In this document: positions 51,604 to 60,671 of the stretch, piece after piece
Numbering within the stretch: the first letter of the stretch is position 1
Layout: each line of letters starts with the position of its first letter
Assembly (NCBI RefSeq): GCF_002892835.1
Contig: NZ_PJMB01000005.1
Location: 248,001 to 312,000 of the forward strand
Length of the DNA stretch: 64,000 nucleotides
Reading direction: 5' to 3'
Origin: Arthrobacter sp. AFG7.2
GTDB taxonomy: Bacteria; Actinomycetota; Actinomycetes; Actinomycetales; Micrococcaceae
Made by a program: the position numbers and the translations under genes
The notes under the pieces: generated by a model
Database searches by the model: none
Told to the model about the DNA's origin: nothing
Seen by the model: only the letters and a program-made list of their open reading frames with translations

Positions 51604-52794
51604 ATGAGTCTTTCCGAACAGCAGGCGGCAGCCCTGTCAGCCCAAACGGTTGTGGTTGCGGCCGGGCGTCCCCCGCGGGAGAGGGACCAGCCTGTTAATC
51701 ATCCTGTCGTCCTTTCCTCCACATACTTCGGTACCGGGGCGCTCGGCGACGGCGACCGCGGTTACGGACGGTACTCCAACCCCACCTGGGACCCTTTCGA
51801 AGAGGCCCTCGGCCAGCTCGAAGGCGCCGAGCTTCCGGGGCTTCTTTACGCCTCTGGCCTGGCCGCAGTCAGCTCCGCCCTGTCCCTCATCCCCGCCGGG
51901 GGAGTCCTGGTGATGCCCACGCACAGCTACTCCGGGTCGTTGGTGATGGCCTCAGAGCTGGCACAGAAGGAATTCGTCGAACTGCGCACCGTGGACATTG
52001 CCGACACTGACGCCGTCAGGTCCGCCCTGGCTCCGGACGGCCCTAATGCCCGGGCCGCTTCCATGCTGTGGCTGGAAAGTCCGACCAACCCGATGCTTGG
52101 GATCGCGGACGTTGCTGCGCTGACCGAGGCTGCGCACTCTGCCGGTGCCATCGTTGTTACTGACAACACCTTTTCCACGCCATTGGTGCAGCAGCCCCTG
52201 GCACTGGGGTCCGACGTCGTCCTGCACTCGGTGACCAAGTATCTGGCGGGCCATTCCGACGTCGTCCTGGGCGCCCTGGTCACGTCCAACGGGGACATCC
52301 GCTCGGCGCTGCTCCACAACCGGACCATCCACGGCGGGATTGCAGGACCGTTTGAGGCCTGGCTGGCGCTGCGCGGACTGCGGACCCTCGCGCTGCGCGT
52401 AGAACGGTCCCAGGCTTCCGCGATGGTCCTGGCCCAACGGCTCAAAGAGCACCCGGTGATTGAGTCGATCCGTTTCCCGGGGCTGCCCACGGACCCCGGG
52501 CATGAACGCGCAAAGGTGCAGATGAAGGGGTTTGGCTCCGTCATTTGCGTCCAGGTGGCGCCGGCCGCCGGGCTGAGCGGAGCAGACGCCGCAGACAAAC
52601 TTGTCCGCTCACTCGAACTGTGGCTGCCTGCCACGTCGCTCGGCGGTGTCGAATCCCTCATCGAGCGCCGACGGCGGCACACCGCTGAGCCCGCCAGCGT
52701 TCCGGAGAACCTGGTGCGGCTCAGCGTGGGAATCGAAAACGTGGAGGACCTCTGGGCCGATTTGAAGCAGGCGCTGGACCCGCTGGACGGCTAG
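51604..52794 (+). CDS. Trans-sulfuration PLP enzyme (cystathionine gamma-synthase/lyase family)
   Basis: A 396-residue fold-type-I PLP enzyme. Landmarks: [56 protein letters not shown] and the PLP-lysine motif [19 protein letters not shown]-terminal [15 protein letters not shown]. Members make or break cystathionine in methionine/cysteine metabolism; which activity applies here cannot be decided. The ATG at 51604 is directly before the family N-terminus; the frame remains open upstream antisense to tmk. A small membrane-protein gene follows 9 bases later. Confidence 0.9.
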   Translation: MSLSEQQAAALSAQTVVVAAGRPPRERDQPVNHPVVLSSTYFGTGALGDGDRGYGRYSNPTWDPFEEALGQLEGAELPGLLYASGLAAVSSALSLIPAGGVLVMPTHSYSGSLVMASELAQKEFVELRTVDIADTDAVRSALAPDGPNARAASMLWLESPTNPMLGIADVAALTEAAHSAGAIVVTDNTFSTPLVQQPLALGSDVVLHSVTKYLAGHSDVVLGALVTSNGDIRSALLHNRTIHGGIAGPFEAWLALRGLRTLALRVERSQASAMVLAQRLKEHPVIESIRFPGLPTDPGHERAKVQMKGFGSVICVQVAPAAGLSGADAADKLVRSLELWLPATSLGGVESLIERRRRHTAEPASVPENLVRLSVGIENVEDLWADLKQALDPLDG

Positions 52795-52803
52795 GCTTGG
52801 CTT

Positions 52804-53157
52804 GTGGACGGTGAACTGATTATTCGGCCTGTAGAGCAGGCAGTGTTCTTTATCCTTGCCCTGGTTGCGCTCGGGCTGGAGCTCTGGGCCGTGGTTGACT
52901 GTGCCCGGCACCGGGCCAATGCGTTTGAGGCCACCGGCAAAAGGACCAAGACGTTCTGGCTTGCACTGACTGGCGGCGCGGCCCTGATCGGTGTCATCTC
53001 GTTTTTCGGCAGCGGGGGCGGCTTCTTCGGCACGCTGGGCCTGTTTGGTCTCGCTGCCGTCGTCGCCGCGTCCGTTTACCTGGCAGACGTGCGGCCGGCA
53101 GTGAAGGACGCCGGGCGGGGCGGCAGCCGGAACACAGGTCCCTACGGCCCCTGGTGA
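52804..53157 (+). CDS. DUF2516-family small membrane protein
   Basis: A 117-residue protein with three hydrophobic segments at about 12-31 (QAVFFILALVALGLELWAVV), 50-67 and 74-92, separated by the basic loop CARHRANAFEATGKRTKTFW. The C-terminus is Gly/Arg-rich and cytoplasmic. The pattern fits the actinobacterial DUF2516 group, whose function is unknown. GTG 52804 starts 9 bases after the preceding stop, so it is probably co-transcribed. Confidence 0.82.
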   Translation: MDGELIIRPVEQAVFFILALVALGLELWAVVDCARHRANAFEATGKRTKTFWLALTGGAALIGVISFFGSGGGFFGTLGLFGLAAVVAASVYLADVRPAVKDAGRGGSRNTGPYGPW

Positions 53158-53182
53158 CTTAGCCGGCGGGCCGGTCGCGCCC

Positions 53183-54034
53183 TCAGGGCCGGTCGAGGGG
53201 CGCCACGGCGTCCCAGTCCACAGTGAGCTCACCGAGCCGCCACCTCGACGGCCCGTCCTGAACCGGCCAGCCGGCGTCGCGCAGGCTGCGGCACATGGCT
53301 TGCCAGCGCTGCCTCGTTCCAAAGGATGCCAGCGGCGCGCTCTCCAGCCAGGCCCGGTCCATGGCCTGCATCAGTGCGTGGACCGGTTCGCCGGGAACGT
53401 TGCGGTGGATCAACGCCTTGGGCAGTCTCTCAGCTACATCTGATGGCAGGTCGAAGCTGCCGAACCGGACGGACATGCTGAGGGACAGCGGCCGTTCACG
53501 GTCAAGGGCCACCCACGTGACCCGCCGTCCGATCTCGTCGCAAGTGCCGTCGATGAATAGGCCGTCAGCAGACAGACGGTCCTGCACCATCCGCCAAATG
53601 CCGGGGACGTCGGCTTCCTCGTACTGCCGCAGCACGTTGAAGGCACGAACCAGGACAGGCCGGCCCGGGACCGGGAGTTCGAAACCGCCGACCCGGAAGG
53701 CCAGCCCCGGACGTTCGAGCGGGGCGGCTGCGCTGACCCGTTCCGGTTCAATCTCGATCCCAACGACACGCACATCCTGGCGCACGGCGGACAGCCGTTC
53801 ATAAAGTTCGACGGCAGTGGCAGGGGTAGCGCCATAGCCCAGGTCCACTACCAGCGGATCGGCCGCGTTGCGAAGCCGCGGGGCCTGCGGGCCGGTCAGC
53901 CAGCGGTCCACCCGCCGCATCCGGTTGGGATTGGTGGTGCCCCGGGTAACGTTGCCCACCGGTTTGCCAAGCCTGCCGGTGCCCGTCCTGCCGGAAATCT
54001 GCGGGGCACGTACCCGTTCAGCCTTTTGCACCAC
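53183..54034 (-). CDS. Class-I SAM-dependent methyltransferase-like protein
   Basis: 283 residues. After an N-terminal basic stretch ([12 protein letters not shown]) there is a Rossmann methyltransferase start [22 protein letters not shown] (motif I, GYGxxP in place of GxGxG), motif [13 protein letters not shown] and a motif-IV-like region [12 protein letters not shown]. The C-terminal half is specific to actinobacteria. The substrate is unknown. It ends convergent with the small membrane protein and is divergent from gpmA. Confidence 0.8.
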   Translation of the reverse strand: MVQKAERVRAPQISGRTGTGRLGKPVGNVTRGTTNPNRMRRVDRWLTGPQAPRLRNAADPLVVDLGYGATPATAVELYERLSAVRQDVRVVGIEIEPERVSAAAPLERPGLAFRVGGFELPVPGRPVLVRAFNVLRQYEEADVPGIWRMVQDRLSADGLFIDGTCDEIGRRVTWVALDRERPLSLSMSVRFGSFDLPSDVAERLPKALIHRNVPGEPVHALMQAMDRAWLESAPLASFGTRQRWQAMCRSLRDAGWPVQDGPSRWRLGELTVDWDAVAPLDRP

Positions 54035-54195
54035 CGCCCAACCTTATCCTGCGGCCCGAGGGCACTGATGGCCCTCCATCGCTCCGGCAGGGACACTCAG
54101 TGACCCCGGCCGTGACCCCGGCCGGCATTTCGCAAGGCGCCCCGGGGCTTGTAACGCTGGGCGGGCGGCCGCAGCGCTCGGCTAGGATGAAAATC

Positions 54196-54942
54196 ATGAC
54201 TTACAAGCTGATTCTGCTGCGCCACGGCCACAGCGAATGGAACGCCAAGAACCTCTTTACGGGCTGGGTTGATGTTGACCTCAACGACCAGGGACGCAAG
54301 GAAGCAGCACGCGGCGGGGAACTCCTGGTTGAGAACAATGTTCTCCCGGATGTCCTCTACACCTCCCTGTTGAAGCGGGCCATCAACACCGCAAACATCT
54401 CCCTGGACAAGGCGGACCGCGGCTGGATCCCCGTGAAGCGCGACTGGCGCCTGAACGAACGCCACTACGGGGCGCTGCAGGGCAAGGACAAAGCACAGAC
54501 CCTCGCCGAATATGGCGAGGAGCAGTTCATGGAGTGGCGCCGCTCCTACGACACCCCGCCGCCGCCGCTGGACGACAATTCGGAGTTCTCCCAGGCACAC
54601 GATCCCCGCTACGCAGACCTTGGGGACGCCCTTCCGCGCACCGAATGCCTGAAGGACGTCCTGGTCCGCCTGCTCCCGTACTGGGAGTCGGACATCAAAG
54701 AAGACCTCAAGGCCGGCAAGACCGTCCTGGTCACGGCCCACGGTAACTCCCTGCGCGCCCTGGTCAAGCACCTGGACGGGATCAGCGATGAAGCCATCGC
54801 CGGCCTGAACATCCCCACCGGCATCCCCCTGGTGTACGACCTGGACGAGGATTTCCAGCCGATCAAGCCCGGCGGCACCTACCTTGACCCGGAAGCTGCA
54901 GAACAGGCCATCCTGGCTGTAGCCAACCAGGGCAAAAAGTAA
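54196..54942 (+). CDS. gpmA: 2,3-bisphosphoglycerate-dependent phosphoglycerate mutase
   Basis: Glycolytic enzyme interconverting 3- and 2-phosphoglycerate. 248 residues, as usual. The RHG motif [20 protein letters not shown] holds the phosphohistidine; [25 protein letters not shown] and the second His in [16 protein letters not shown] complete the active site. ATG 54196 (MTYKL) is chosen over ATG 54187 because AGGATG precedes it and the family N-terminus begins there. It is followed by a hairpin shared with phoU. Confidence 0.97.
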   Translation: MTYKLILLRHGHSEWNAKNLFTGWVDVDLNDQGRKEAARGGELLVENNVLPDVLYTSLLKRAINTANISLDKADRGWIPVKRDWRLNERHYGALQGKDKAQTLAEYGEEQFMEWRRSYDTPPPPLDDNSEFSQAHDPRYADLGDALPRTECLKDVLVRLLPYWESDIKEDLKAGKTVLVTAHGNSLRALVKHLDGISDEAIAGLNIPTGIPLVYDLDEDFQPIKPGGTYLDPEAAEQAILAVANQGKK

Positions 54943-54954
54943 GCCAGGAATAAA

Positions 54955-54993
54955 GACGGCGGGCCGGCCACCTGAGGTGACCAGCCCGCCGTC
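54955..54993. terminator. Hairpin between convergent gpmA and phoU
   Basis: GACGGCGGGC (54955-54964) pairs with GCCCGCCGTC (54984-54993), and the inner CGGCCACC pairs largely with GGTGACCA around a 3-base loop. It lies 12 bases after the gpmA stop and serves both genes. Confidence 0.8.
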
Positions 54994-55009
54994 GTGCGTT
55001 CCCGGGGAT

Positions 55010-55672
55010 TTAGCTGTGTTCGTTTCCGGTGGGCTGCCAGGCGCCCGTCACCAGGTACGTGACCTTTTGAGCCACTGAAACCCCGTGGTCCGCGAAGCGC
55101 TCGAAGTACCTGCTGGCGAGTGCAACGTCGACAGTGGTAGCTGGCGATTCCTGCCACTCGGGCGCGGCGATCGCCTTGAAGACGCTGAGGTGGAGGTCAT
55201 TGATGGCGGTGTTCGCCTTCAGGATGTCCCGCGCCACGTCGAGGTTGCGGGTTTCCAGCAGGACGGTCAGCTTGTCTGCAATCTCCTGGTCCAGCTCGGC
55301 CATGCGCTTGAATGTCCCGGTCATCGACTCCGGAATAGCGTTGGACGGGTAGCGGAGCCGTGCGAGCTGGGCGATGTGCCGGGCAAGGTCGCCCATCCGC
55401 TCCAGGGAAGCGCTCATACGGAGCGATCCCACAATCATCCGCAGGTCACTGGCGACTGGCCCCTGCAGTGCCAAAATATCAATGGCGCGCTCGTCGAGGC
55501 TGTTCTGCAGGAAGTCGATACGGGCATCCGCAGCGATGACGTCCTGGGCAAGATCCACGTCCGCCACTTCAAAGGACGTGGTGGCCTTGTTGATTGCTTC
55601 GCTCACCAGCCGGGAAATCTCCACGAGCTGGTCACCGACCTGGGTCAGCTCTTCCTGAAAAACCTTACGCAC
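55010..55672 (-). CDS. phoU: Phosphate signalling regulator PhoU
   Basis: A 220-residue protein of two three-helix PhoU bundles (about 15-100 and 115-205) with the metal-binding signatures E-x-I-D-type: ADARIDFLQNSLDERAIDIL, RMSASLERMGDLARHIAQLA and ASRYFERFADHGVSVAQKVTYLV. PhoU holds the phosphate-sensing kinase inactive when phosphate is plentiful. GTG 55672 follows AAGGAAAGG. It is divergent from senX3-regX3 across a region with a PHO-box-like repeat. Confidence 0.95.
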   Translation of the reverse strand: MRKVFQEELTQVGDQLVEISRLVSEAINKATTSFEVADVDLAQDVIAADARIDFLQNSLDERAIDILALQGPVASDLRMIVGSLRMSASLERMGDLARHIAQLARLRYPSNAIPESMTGTFKRMAELDQEIADKLTVLLETRNLDVARDILKANTAINDLHLSVFKAIAAPEWQESPATTVDVALASRYFERFADHGVSVAQKVTYLVTGAWQPTGNEHS

Positions 55673-55790
55673 GTGGGCGTCCTTTCCTTGTAACTCCCGC
55701 CGTCCCGTTCCGGGCAGCAGGAATTGCGTCACCAATCGGCACTCCAACTGGCTACTTTGCCAGCGCCGGGTAAACGGTGAGGCCCTTGAA

Positions 55791-55812
55791 GGTGAACGTT
55801 AGTTGAACCGTC
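55791..55812. promoter_or_regulatory. PHO-box-like direct repeat between phoU and senX3
   Basis: TGAAC occurs at 55793-55797 and 55804-55808, exactly 11 bp apart; on the minus strand this reads GTTCAACTAAC then GTTCACCTTCA, matching the GTTCA(CC) 11-bp units of actinobacterial PHO boxes bound by RegX3/PhoP. A weaker TAAAC lies at 55771, two units further away. Autoregulation of senX3-regX3 by RegX3 is known in mycobacteria. Confidence 0.7.
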
Positions 55813-55868
55813 GGACGGGGAGGCCCGGACTCGCCGGGCGGGCCCTTTCCAGAGCATAAGGTGGAGCT

Positions 55869-57125
55869 GTGGATCCTATGCTCATCGGCCTGGTGGCCGG
55901 CCTCGTCGGCCTGGCTCTTGGCACGTTCGGCGTGCTCGCCTACCGGGTCAGCGAGCGGCAGCGGCAATTGCTGGACGTGGACGCCGAAGAACTGGCGCTG
56001 CCGCCTGGGGCCGCCGAGGTGCTGGCCGTCGTCGGCCGTGCCTTTGTAGTAGTGGACGCTGTGGACGGCGTGGTCCGAGCCAGCCCGGCAGCGTATGCGT
56101 ACGGCCTGGTCCGGGGCCACACGGTGGTCCACAAAGAGCTGCTGGACATGACGGCCGGGGTCCGGCGCGACGGCGTCATCCTGGAGAAGCAGCTTGAGCT
56201 TCCCCGCGGTCCGCTGGGCCAGGGAACCATCATTGTCCAGGTCCGGGCCGCAATGCTGGGTGAGGAATACATCCTGCTGCTGGCCGATGACCGTACCGAG
56301 ATCACCAGGACCGAAGAGATCCGGAATGATTTTGTGGCGAATGTGTCCCATGAGCTGAAAACCCCTGTCGGGGCCATCTCGCTGCTTGCAGAGGCTTTGG
56401 AGTCATCAGCGGACGATGAAGTGGCCGTCCGGCGGTTCGCGAAGCGGATGCACAAAGAGTCGGGCCGGCTGGCCGCCCTGGTTCAGGACATCATCGAGCT
56501 GTCCAGGCTGCAAGGCGCCAGTGTCGCGCAGCAGGGCACGCCGGTCGATGTCAACGCGGTGGTCAGCGAGGCGGTGGACCGGTCCCAGTTGCCCGCCGAA
56601 AGCAAGAACATCCGGATGGTGGTGGGCGGCAGGACCGGGGCCAAGGTCTTCGGGGACCAGGACCTCCTGGTGACCGCGCTCCGAAACCTCATCGACAACG
56701 CCATCCGCTATTCCCCGGAGAACACCCGGGTGGGCATCGGCGTCCGCAGCCGGGAAGGCCTGGTGTCCATCTCTGTGACGGACCAGGGTGAGGGACTCAG
56801 CCCCGAGGACCAGGAGCGCGTCTTTGAGCGTTTTTACCGGGTGGATTCGGCCCGGTCGCGCCACACCGGCGGCACTGGCCTGGGCCTGAGCATCGTCAAG
56901 CACGTGGCATCAAACCATGGCGGCGAGGTGACGCTGTGGTCCCAGCCCGGGCAGGGCTCCACGTTCACCCTCCGGCTTCCCGAAATGGAAGGCCAGGACG
57001 GAGGGGAAGAATCACTTCCTGATGCCGCCCCCGCTGCGGGCCAGGCCCCGCAGCAGCCGGAAGAACCAGCTGTTACCCAAGGACCCCGCGCCACAGGCGC
57101 ACCAGAACGAGGAGCAAACGCTTGA
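55869..57125 (+). CDS. senX3: Sensor histidine kinase SenX3
   Basis: A 418-residue phosphate-sensing kinase. One TM helix at about 4-25 (LIGLVAGLVGLALGTFGVLAY), then a PAS-like region (about 45-155), H-box FVANVSHELKTPVGAISLLAEAL, N-box LRNLIDNAIRYSPEN, DQGEGLSPEDQERVFERFYRV and G2 GTGLGLSIVKHV. The C-terminal ~45 residues are a Pro/Gln/Ala-rich tail. The mycobacterial homologue has two N-terminal TM helices; only one is clear here. GTG 55869 is close to the TM start. Its stop overlaps the regX3 start (TTGA). Confidence 0.95.
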   Translation: MDPMLIGLVAGLVGLALGTFGVLAYRVSERQRQLLDVDAEELALPPGAAEVLAVVGRAFVVVDAVDGVVRASPAAYAYGLVRGHTVVHKELLDMTAGVRRDGVILEKQLELPRGPLGQGTIIVQVRAAMLGEEYILLLADDRTEITRTEEIRNDFVANVSHELKTPVGAISLLAEALESSADDEVAVRRFAKRMHKESGRLAALVQDIIELSRLQGASVAQQGTPVDVNAVVSEAVDRSQLPAESKNIRMVVGGRTGAKVFGDQDLLVTALRNLIDNAIRYSPENTRVGIGVRSREGLVSISVTDQGEGLSPEDQERVFERFYRVDSARSRHTGGTGLGLSIVKHVASNHGGEVTLWSQPGQGSTFTLRLPEMEGQDGGEESLPDAAPAAGQAPQQPEEPAVTQGPRATGAPERGANA

Positions 57126-57802
57126 GCAGGATCTTGATTGTCGAGGACGAGGAGTCGTTCAGCGACCCCTTGTCCTATTTGCTGGGCAAGGAAGGGTTCG
57201 AGGTGGAAGTCGTGGACAACGGCCTCGACGCTATCACCGAATTCGACCGGAACGGCGCGGACCTGGTGCTGCTGGATCTGCAGCTTCCCGGGCTGTCCGG
57301 CACGGAAGTGTGCCGCCAGCTCCGCCAGCGGTCCACAGTTCCGGTGATCATGCTGACGGCCAAGGATGCCGAGATCGACAAGGTAGTAGGGCTTGAACTC
57401 GGTGCGGATGACTACGTCACCAAGCCCTATTCCTCCCGTGAGCTGGTGGCCCGGGTCAGGGCAGTGCTGCGGCGCCAGGGCGAACCGGAAGAACTCATCT
57501 CCAGCACCGTGCAGGCGGGGCCGGTCAGGATGGACATTGAACGCCATGTGGTCAGCGTGGGGGGCGAGCAGGTGCTGCTGCCCCTGAAGGAGTTTGAGCT
57601 CCTTGAAATGCTGTTGCGCAACTCCGGACGGGTCCTCACCCGGGGCCAGCTCATCGACAGGGTCTGGGGTTCCGACTACGTGGGCGACACCAAGACCCTT
57701 GACGTCCACGTGAAGCGGCTGCGGGGAAAGATCGAGCCGGACCCTTCGGCACCGCGGTTCCTGGTGACCGTGCGGGGGCTTGGCTACAAGTTCGAGCCGT
57801 AA
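57122..57802 (+). CDS. regX3: Response regulator RegX3
   Basis: A 226-residue OmpR-type regulator, activator of phosphate-starvation genes. Receiver: IVEDEES, phospho-Asp in LVLLDLQLPG, T in MLTAKD, K in VTKPYS. Winged helix: LPLKEFELLEMLLRNSGRVLTRGQLIDRVWG and TKTLDVHVKRLRGKIEP, ending VRGLGYKFEP. The TTG start at 57122 overlaps the senX3 stop by 4 bases, so production is coupled. It probably binds the PHO box upstream of senX3. Confidence 0.96.
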   Translation: MSRILIVEDEESFSDPLSYLLGKEGFEVEVVDNGLDAITEFDRNGADLVLLDLQLPGLSGTEVCRQLRQRSTVPVIMLTAKDAEIDKVVGLELGADDYVTKPYSSRELVARVRAVLRRQGEPEELISSTVQAGPVRMDIERHVVSVGGEQVLLPLKEFELLEMLLRNSGRVLTRGQLIDRVWGSDYVGDTKTLDVHVKRLRGKIEPDPSAPRFLVTVRGLGYKFEP

Positions 57803-57867
57803 AGTGTTGACGGCGCCAGCAACTCCTGCACCTTCACCCGGGGGCTGGGCGGTTTAGGAACAATGAC

Positions 57868-57905
57868 ATACAAAAGGAGGGGCCGGCCGGCCCCTCCTTT
57901 TGTAT
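57868..57905. terminator. Bidirectional terminator between regX3 and lpqE
   Basis: A perfect 38-bp palindrome: ATACAAAAGGAGGGGCCGG (57868-57886) and its reverse complement (57887-57905). The stem carries AAAA on one side and TTTT on the other, so it can end transcripts from both directions. Confidence 0.9.
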
Positions 57906-57937
57906 GTCTCTGAATGCTGGGCGGTCAGCCCGGCTGC

Positions 57938-58501
57938 TCAGTGTCCGTCGCCTCCGCCGGCTTCTTCGGACGCCGACGGCGACGGGCTGGCTGAGGTGGG
58001 GGCGGGGGTGCTGCCGGCCGGAAGGTATTCCTTGTACTCGGGAAGCGTGGCGTCCAGCACGGGAACCTTCACCGTGTTGCTGACGTTGGTCCCGTCCTCC
58101 GTAATTTCGACATCGACGAGGGATCCGGGGATGCCGCCCGTGGTGCTGAGGATGGCTTCGTCGGAGCTGTCGTTGAGCAGTGTGTAGTCATTGGCCTTGA
58201 CCGGGACTTCGGTCTGCGACCCTTCCGCGCCGTTCACGGTCAAGGTCACGTCCTGGGAGGAGGAATTGTAGACGGCGCCGATCAGGCGGCCCGGCTGGTC
58301 TTCACCCGCGGAGACGATCAGCATGTTTCGAAGCTGGAGGGGTCCGAGGTCGGTGATGATGCCATCGGACGACTGGTACTGCTGGCTCGTCTGCTGGGGA
58401 TTGGTGTACCCGCAACCTGACGTCAGCAACCCGACGCCGAGGGCGGCTGCCGTCAGTGCCAGTTTGCCGCGCTGGGCCCGGGTCATCGCAGTGAAACGCA
58501 C
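57938..58501 (-). CDS. lpqE: Lipoprotein, LpqE-like
   Basis: A 187-residue exported lipoprotein. Signal peptide ALTAAALGVGLLTSGC with lipobox LTSGC; the mature part is beta-rich (LGPLQLRNMLIVSAGEDQPGRLIGAVYNSSSQDVTLTV), like an immunoglobulin-type or PCu(A)C-related fold, and ends in a Ser/Pro/Ala-rich tail. GTG 58501 follows GAGGAG. In Mycobacterium tuberculosis lpqE lies beside carD-ispD-ispF as here, which supports the name. Its function is unknown. Confidence 0.82.
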   Translation of the reverse strand: MRFTAMTRAQRGKLALTAAALGVGLLTSGCGYTNPQQTSQQYQSSDGIITDLGPLQLRNMLIVSAGEDQPGRLIGAVYNSSSQDVTLTVNGAEGSQTEVPVKANDYTLLNDSSDEAILSTTGGIPGSLVDVEITEDGTNVSNTVKVPVLDATLPEYKEYLPAGSTPAPTSASPSPSASEEAGGGDGH

Positions 58502-58758
58502 GTCGCGTACTCCTCAAGAGTCTTGAAACATTAATCACGCATAGCCTATCCGCAAAGCAGGCCAAACGAGGATTCGGCGCTGTCACATCGGCCTTCCTTC
58601 AAGCCCTCCGCATACACTATTATCTGCGTTCGTCAAGGGGGTAAGGGGGGCTGATTAGGCCTATTTTCCGCGTATTCCTGCGGTTCTCGCTCCTCTTCCC
58701 GGCCGGTCATATGCCTGAATCGTGATAAACTGGTCAGCGGGAAAGGGGAAATGTCCAC

Positions 58759-59241
58759 ATGGTATTTGAGGTCGGCGAGACAGTAGTTTACCCTCACCAC
58801 GGTGCTGCGAAGATTGAAGAAATCAAGATGCGCACCATCAAGGGCGAAGAGAAAATGTATCTCAAGCTCAAGGTGGCTCAGGGTGATCTGACCATTGAAG
58901 TTCCAGCAGAGAACGTTGACCTTGTTGGTGTACGGGACGTAGTGGGCAAGGAAGGCCTGGAGCACGTGTTTGATGTGCTTCGCGCCGAGTTCACTGAAGA
59001 ACCCACCAACTGGTCACGCAGGTACAAGGCAAACCTGGAGAAGCTTGCTTCCGGTGACGTCATCAAGGTTGCAGAGGTCGTCCGCGACCTGTGGCGCCGG
59101 GATCACGACCGGGGCCTTTCCGCAGGCGAGAAGCGAATGCTGGCCAAGGCCCGGCAGATTCTGATTTCAGAACTGGCGCTGGCTGAAAAGACCGACGAGG
59201 AGAAGGCTGCAAGCGTTCTCGACGAGGTTCTGGCTTCCTAA
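58759..59241 (+). CDS. carD: RNA-polymerase-binding transcription factor CarD
   Basis: A 160-residue global regulator that binds the beta subunit and stabilises open promoter complexes, notably at rRNA promoters. The N-terminal Tudor-like RNAP-binding domain is [22 protein letters not shown]...[26 protein letters not shown]; the C-terminal helical DNA-binding domain contains [32 protein letters not shown]. Start ATG 58759 after a GGGAAAGGGGAAA purine tract. A terminator follows, then ispD. Confidence 0.97.
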   Translation: MVFEVGETVVYPHHGAAKIEEIKMRTIKGEEKMYLKLKVAQGDLTIEVPAENVDLVGVRDVVGKEGLEHVFDVLRAEFTEEPTNWSRRYKANLEKLASGDVIKVAEVVRDLWRRDHDRGLSAGEKRMLAKARQILISELALAEKTDEEKAASVLDEVLAS

Positions 59242-59249
59242 GAATTGAA

Positions 59250-59286
59250 CCCCGGTGGCACCCATGTGCCGCCGGGGCTTCTTTTT
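59250..59286 (+). terminator. Terminator after carD
   Basis: CCCCGGTGGCAC (59250-59261) pairs with GTGCCGCCGGGG (59266-59277) with one G-T wobble and a 4-base loop, followed by CTTCTTTTTG. It partly separates carD from ispD, which then needs its own promoter or readthrough. Confidence 0.88.
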
Positions 59287-59360
59287 GCCCAAAACAGCCT
59301 GCAAAGAATCGTGCGCAGGCGTTCAGGCGCTGCGTCCCGCAGGGACGTAGGCTAGTCCGC

Positions 59361-60143
59361 ATGAGCGAAACACCCACCCGCCTGGTCACAGCAGTGATCC
59401 TGGTGGCAGCAGGTTCAGGGCAGAGGCTGGGCTACGGCATGCCCAAAGCAGCGGTTCCGCTGGGCGGGGAGCCTATTTTGATGCATGCCCTCCGCGGCAT
59501 CGTCGCCTCCGGAGCCGGCACCCAGGTGTGCGTCGCGCTGCCCCCCGGCGACGACGGTCTCCGTCAGCTCTGCGAAGAATTCCGGCAGGAGCTGGCCGAC
59601 GGCGGCCCGCTCCTTACCATCGTCGACGGCGGCAGCACCCGGGCAGATTCCGTCCGCGCGGGCATGGCTGCCCTGATGGACGGCATTGAGGCCGTGCTGG
59701 TACACGATGCCGCCCGGGCACTGACGCCTGAGTCGGTCTTCCACCGCGTCGCTGACGCTCTTGCCGCCGGGGCCGCAGCAGTCATCCCCGCTGTCCCTGT
59801 GGTGGACACGGTCAAGACCGTAGCCGCCACCACCGGCAGGGACAGTGAGGTGGCCCCTGAGGTTGTTACCGGGACCGCGCCCCGCGAGGAACTTCGGGCG
59901 GTGCAGACGCCGCAGGGCTTCCACCTCGGCACCCTTCTGAAGGCCCATGAGGCGGCCCGGAGCCTGGACCAGCAGCAGTCGGACGCAGTCACTGATGATG
60001 CGATGCTCGTTGAAATGCTGGGCACCCCTGTCCATGTCGTCCGGGGATCAACCCAGTCCCTGAAAATCACCACCCCGCTTGACTTGATCCTCGCCGAAGG
60101 GCTCCTCGAGGGGCCGCTGGGCGCCCGCTGGGTGGAAGGCTAG
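59361..60143 (+). CDS. ispD: 2-C-methyl-D-erythritol 4-phosphate cytidylyltransferase
   Basis: MEP-pathway enzyme making CDP-methylerythritol for isoprenoids. 260 residues. The nucleotide-binding signature AAGSGQRLGYGMPKAAVPLGG, VLVHDAARALT and TAPREELRAVQTPQGF are clear. The gene is 4 bases from ispF, as in many actinobacteria where the two are adjacent or fused. Confidence 0.96.
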   Translation: MSETPTRLVTAVILVAAGSGQRLGYGMPKAAVPLGGEPILMHALRGIVASGAGTQVCVALPPGDDGLRQLCEEFRQELADGGPLLTIVDGGSTRADSVRAGMAALMDGIEAVLVHDAARALTPESVFHRVADALAAGAAAVIPAVPVVDTVKTVAATTGRDSEVAPEVVTGTAPREELRAVQTPQGFHLGTLLKAHEAARSLDQQQSDAVTDDAMLVEMLGTPVHVVRGSTQSLKITTPLDLILAEGLLEGPLGARWVEG

Positions 60144-60146
60144 GAC

Positions 60147-60662
60147 ATGAAACCGACGGAAATGATCATCCCCCGTACCGGCATTGGGCTGGACGTGCAC
60201 GCCTATGCCAGCGAGGATCAGTCCCGCGCGCTGTGGCTGGGAGGCCTGCTGTGGCCAGGAGAACGGGGGCTGGCAGGCCACTCCGACGGTGATCCGGTGG
60301 CTCACGCAGCCGCTGATGCGGTGTTCTCCGCCGCTGGAGTGGGAGACCTTGGGACACACTTCGGCACTGACCGGCCCGAGTTTGCCGGCGCTTCCGGCGT
60401 TGACCTCCTGGCCGAGGCCGCGCGGATTGTCCGCGCAGCCGGGTTCGAGATCGGCAACATTGCTGTCCAGTTTGTCGCCAACCGGCCTAAGTTCGGCCCC
60501 CGAAGGGAAGAATCGCAACGGGTTTTGAGTGACGCCGCCGACGCGCCCGTAAGCGTCACGGCCACCACCAGCGACCATCTGGGATTCACCGGCCGCGGTG
60601 AAGGCATCTCCGCGGTGGCCACCGCCCTGGTGTATCCAAGGCCGCACCTCCCCATCAGCTAA
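60147..60662 (+). CDS. ispF: 2-C-methyl-D-erythritol 2,4-cyclodiphosphate synthase
   Basis: Next MEP-pathway step but one. 171 residues; zinc ligands in GLDVHAY (Asp, His) and the later [15 protein letters not shown], with [12 protein letters not shown] after it. The C-terminal [24 protein letters not shown] is the family signature. Starts 4 bases after ispD and ends 10 bases before cysS, so ispD-ispF-cysS form an operon. Confidence 0.96.
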   Translation: MKPTEMIIPRTGIGLDVHAYASEDQSRALWLGGLLWPGERGLAGHSDGDPVAHAAADAVFSAAGVGDLGTHFGTDRPEFAGASGVDLLAEAARIVRAAGFEIGNIAVQFVANRPKFGPRREESQRVLSDAADAPVSVTATTSDHLGFTGRGEGISAVATALVYPRPHLPIS

Positions 60663-60671
60663 TCTGGACCG

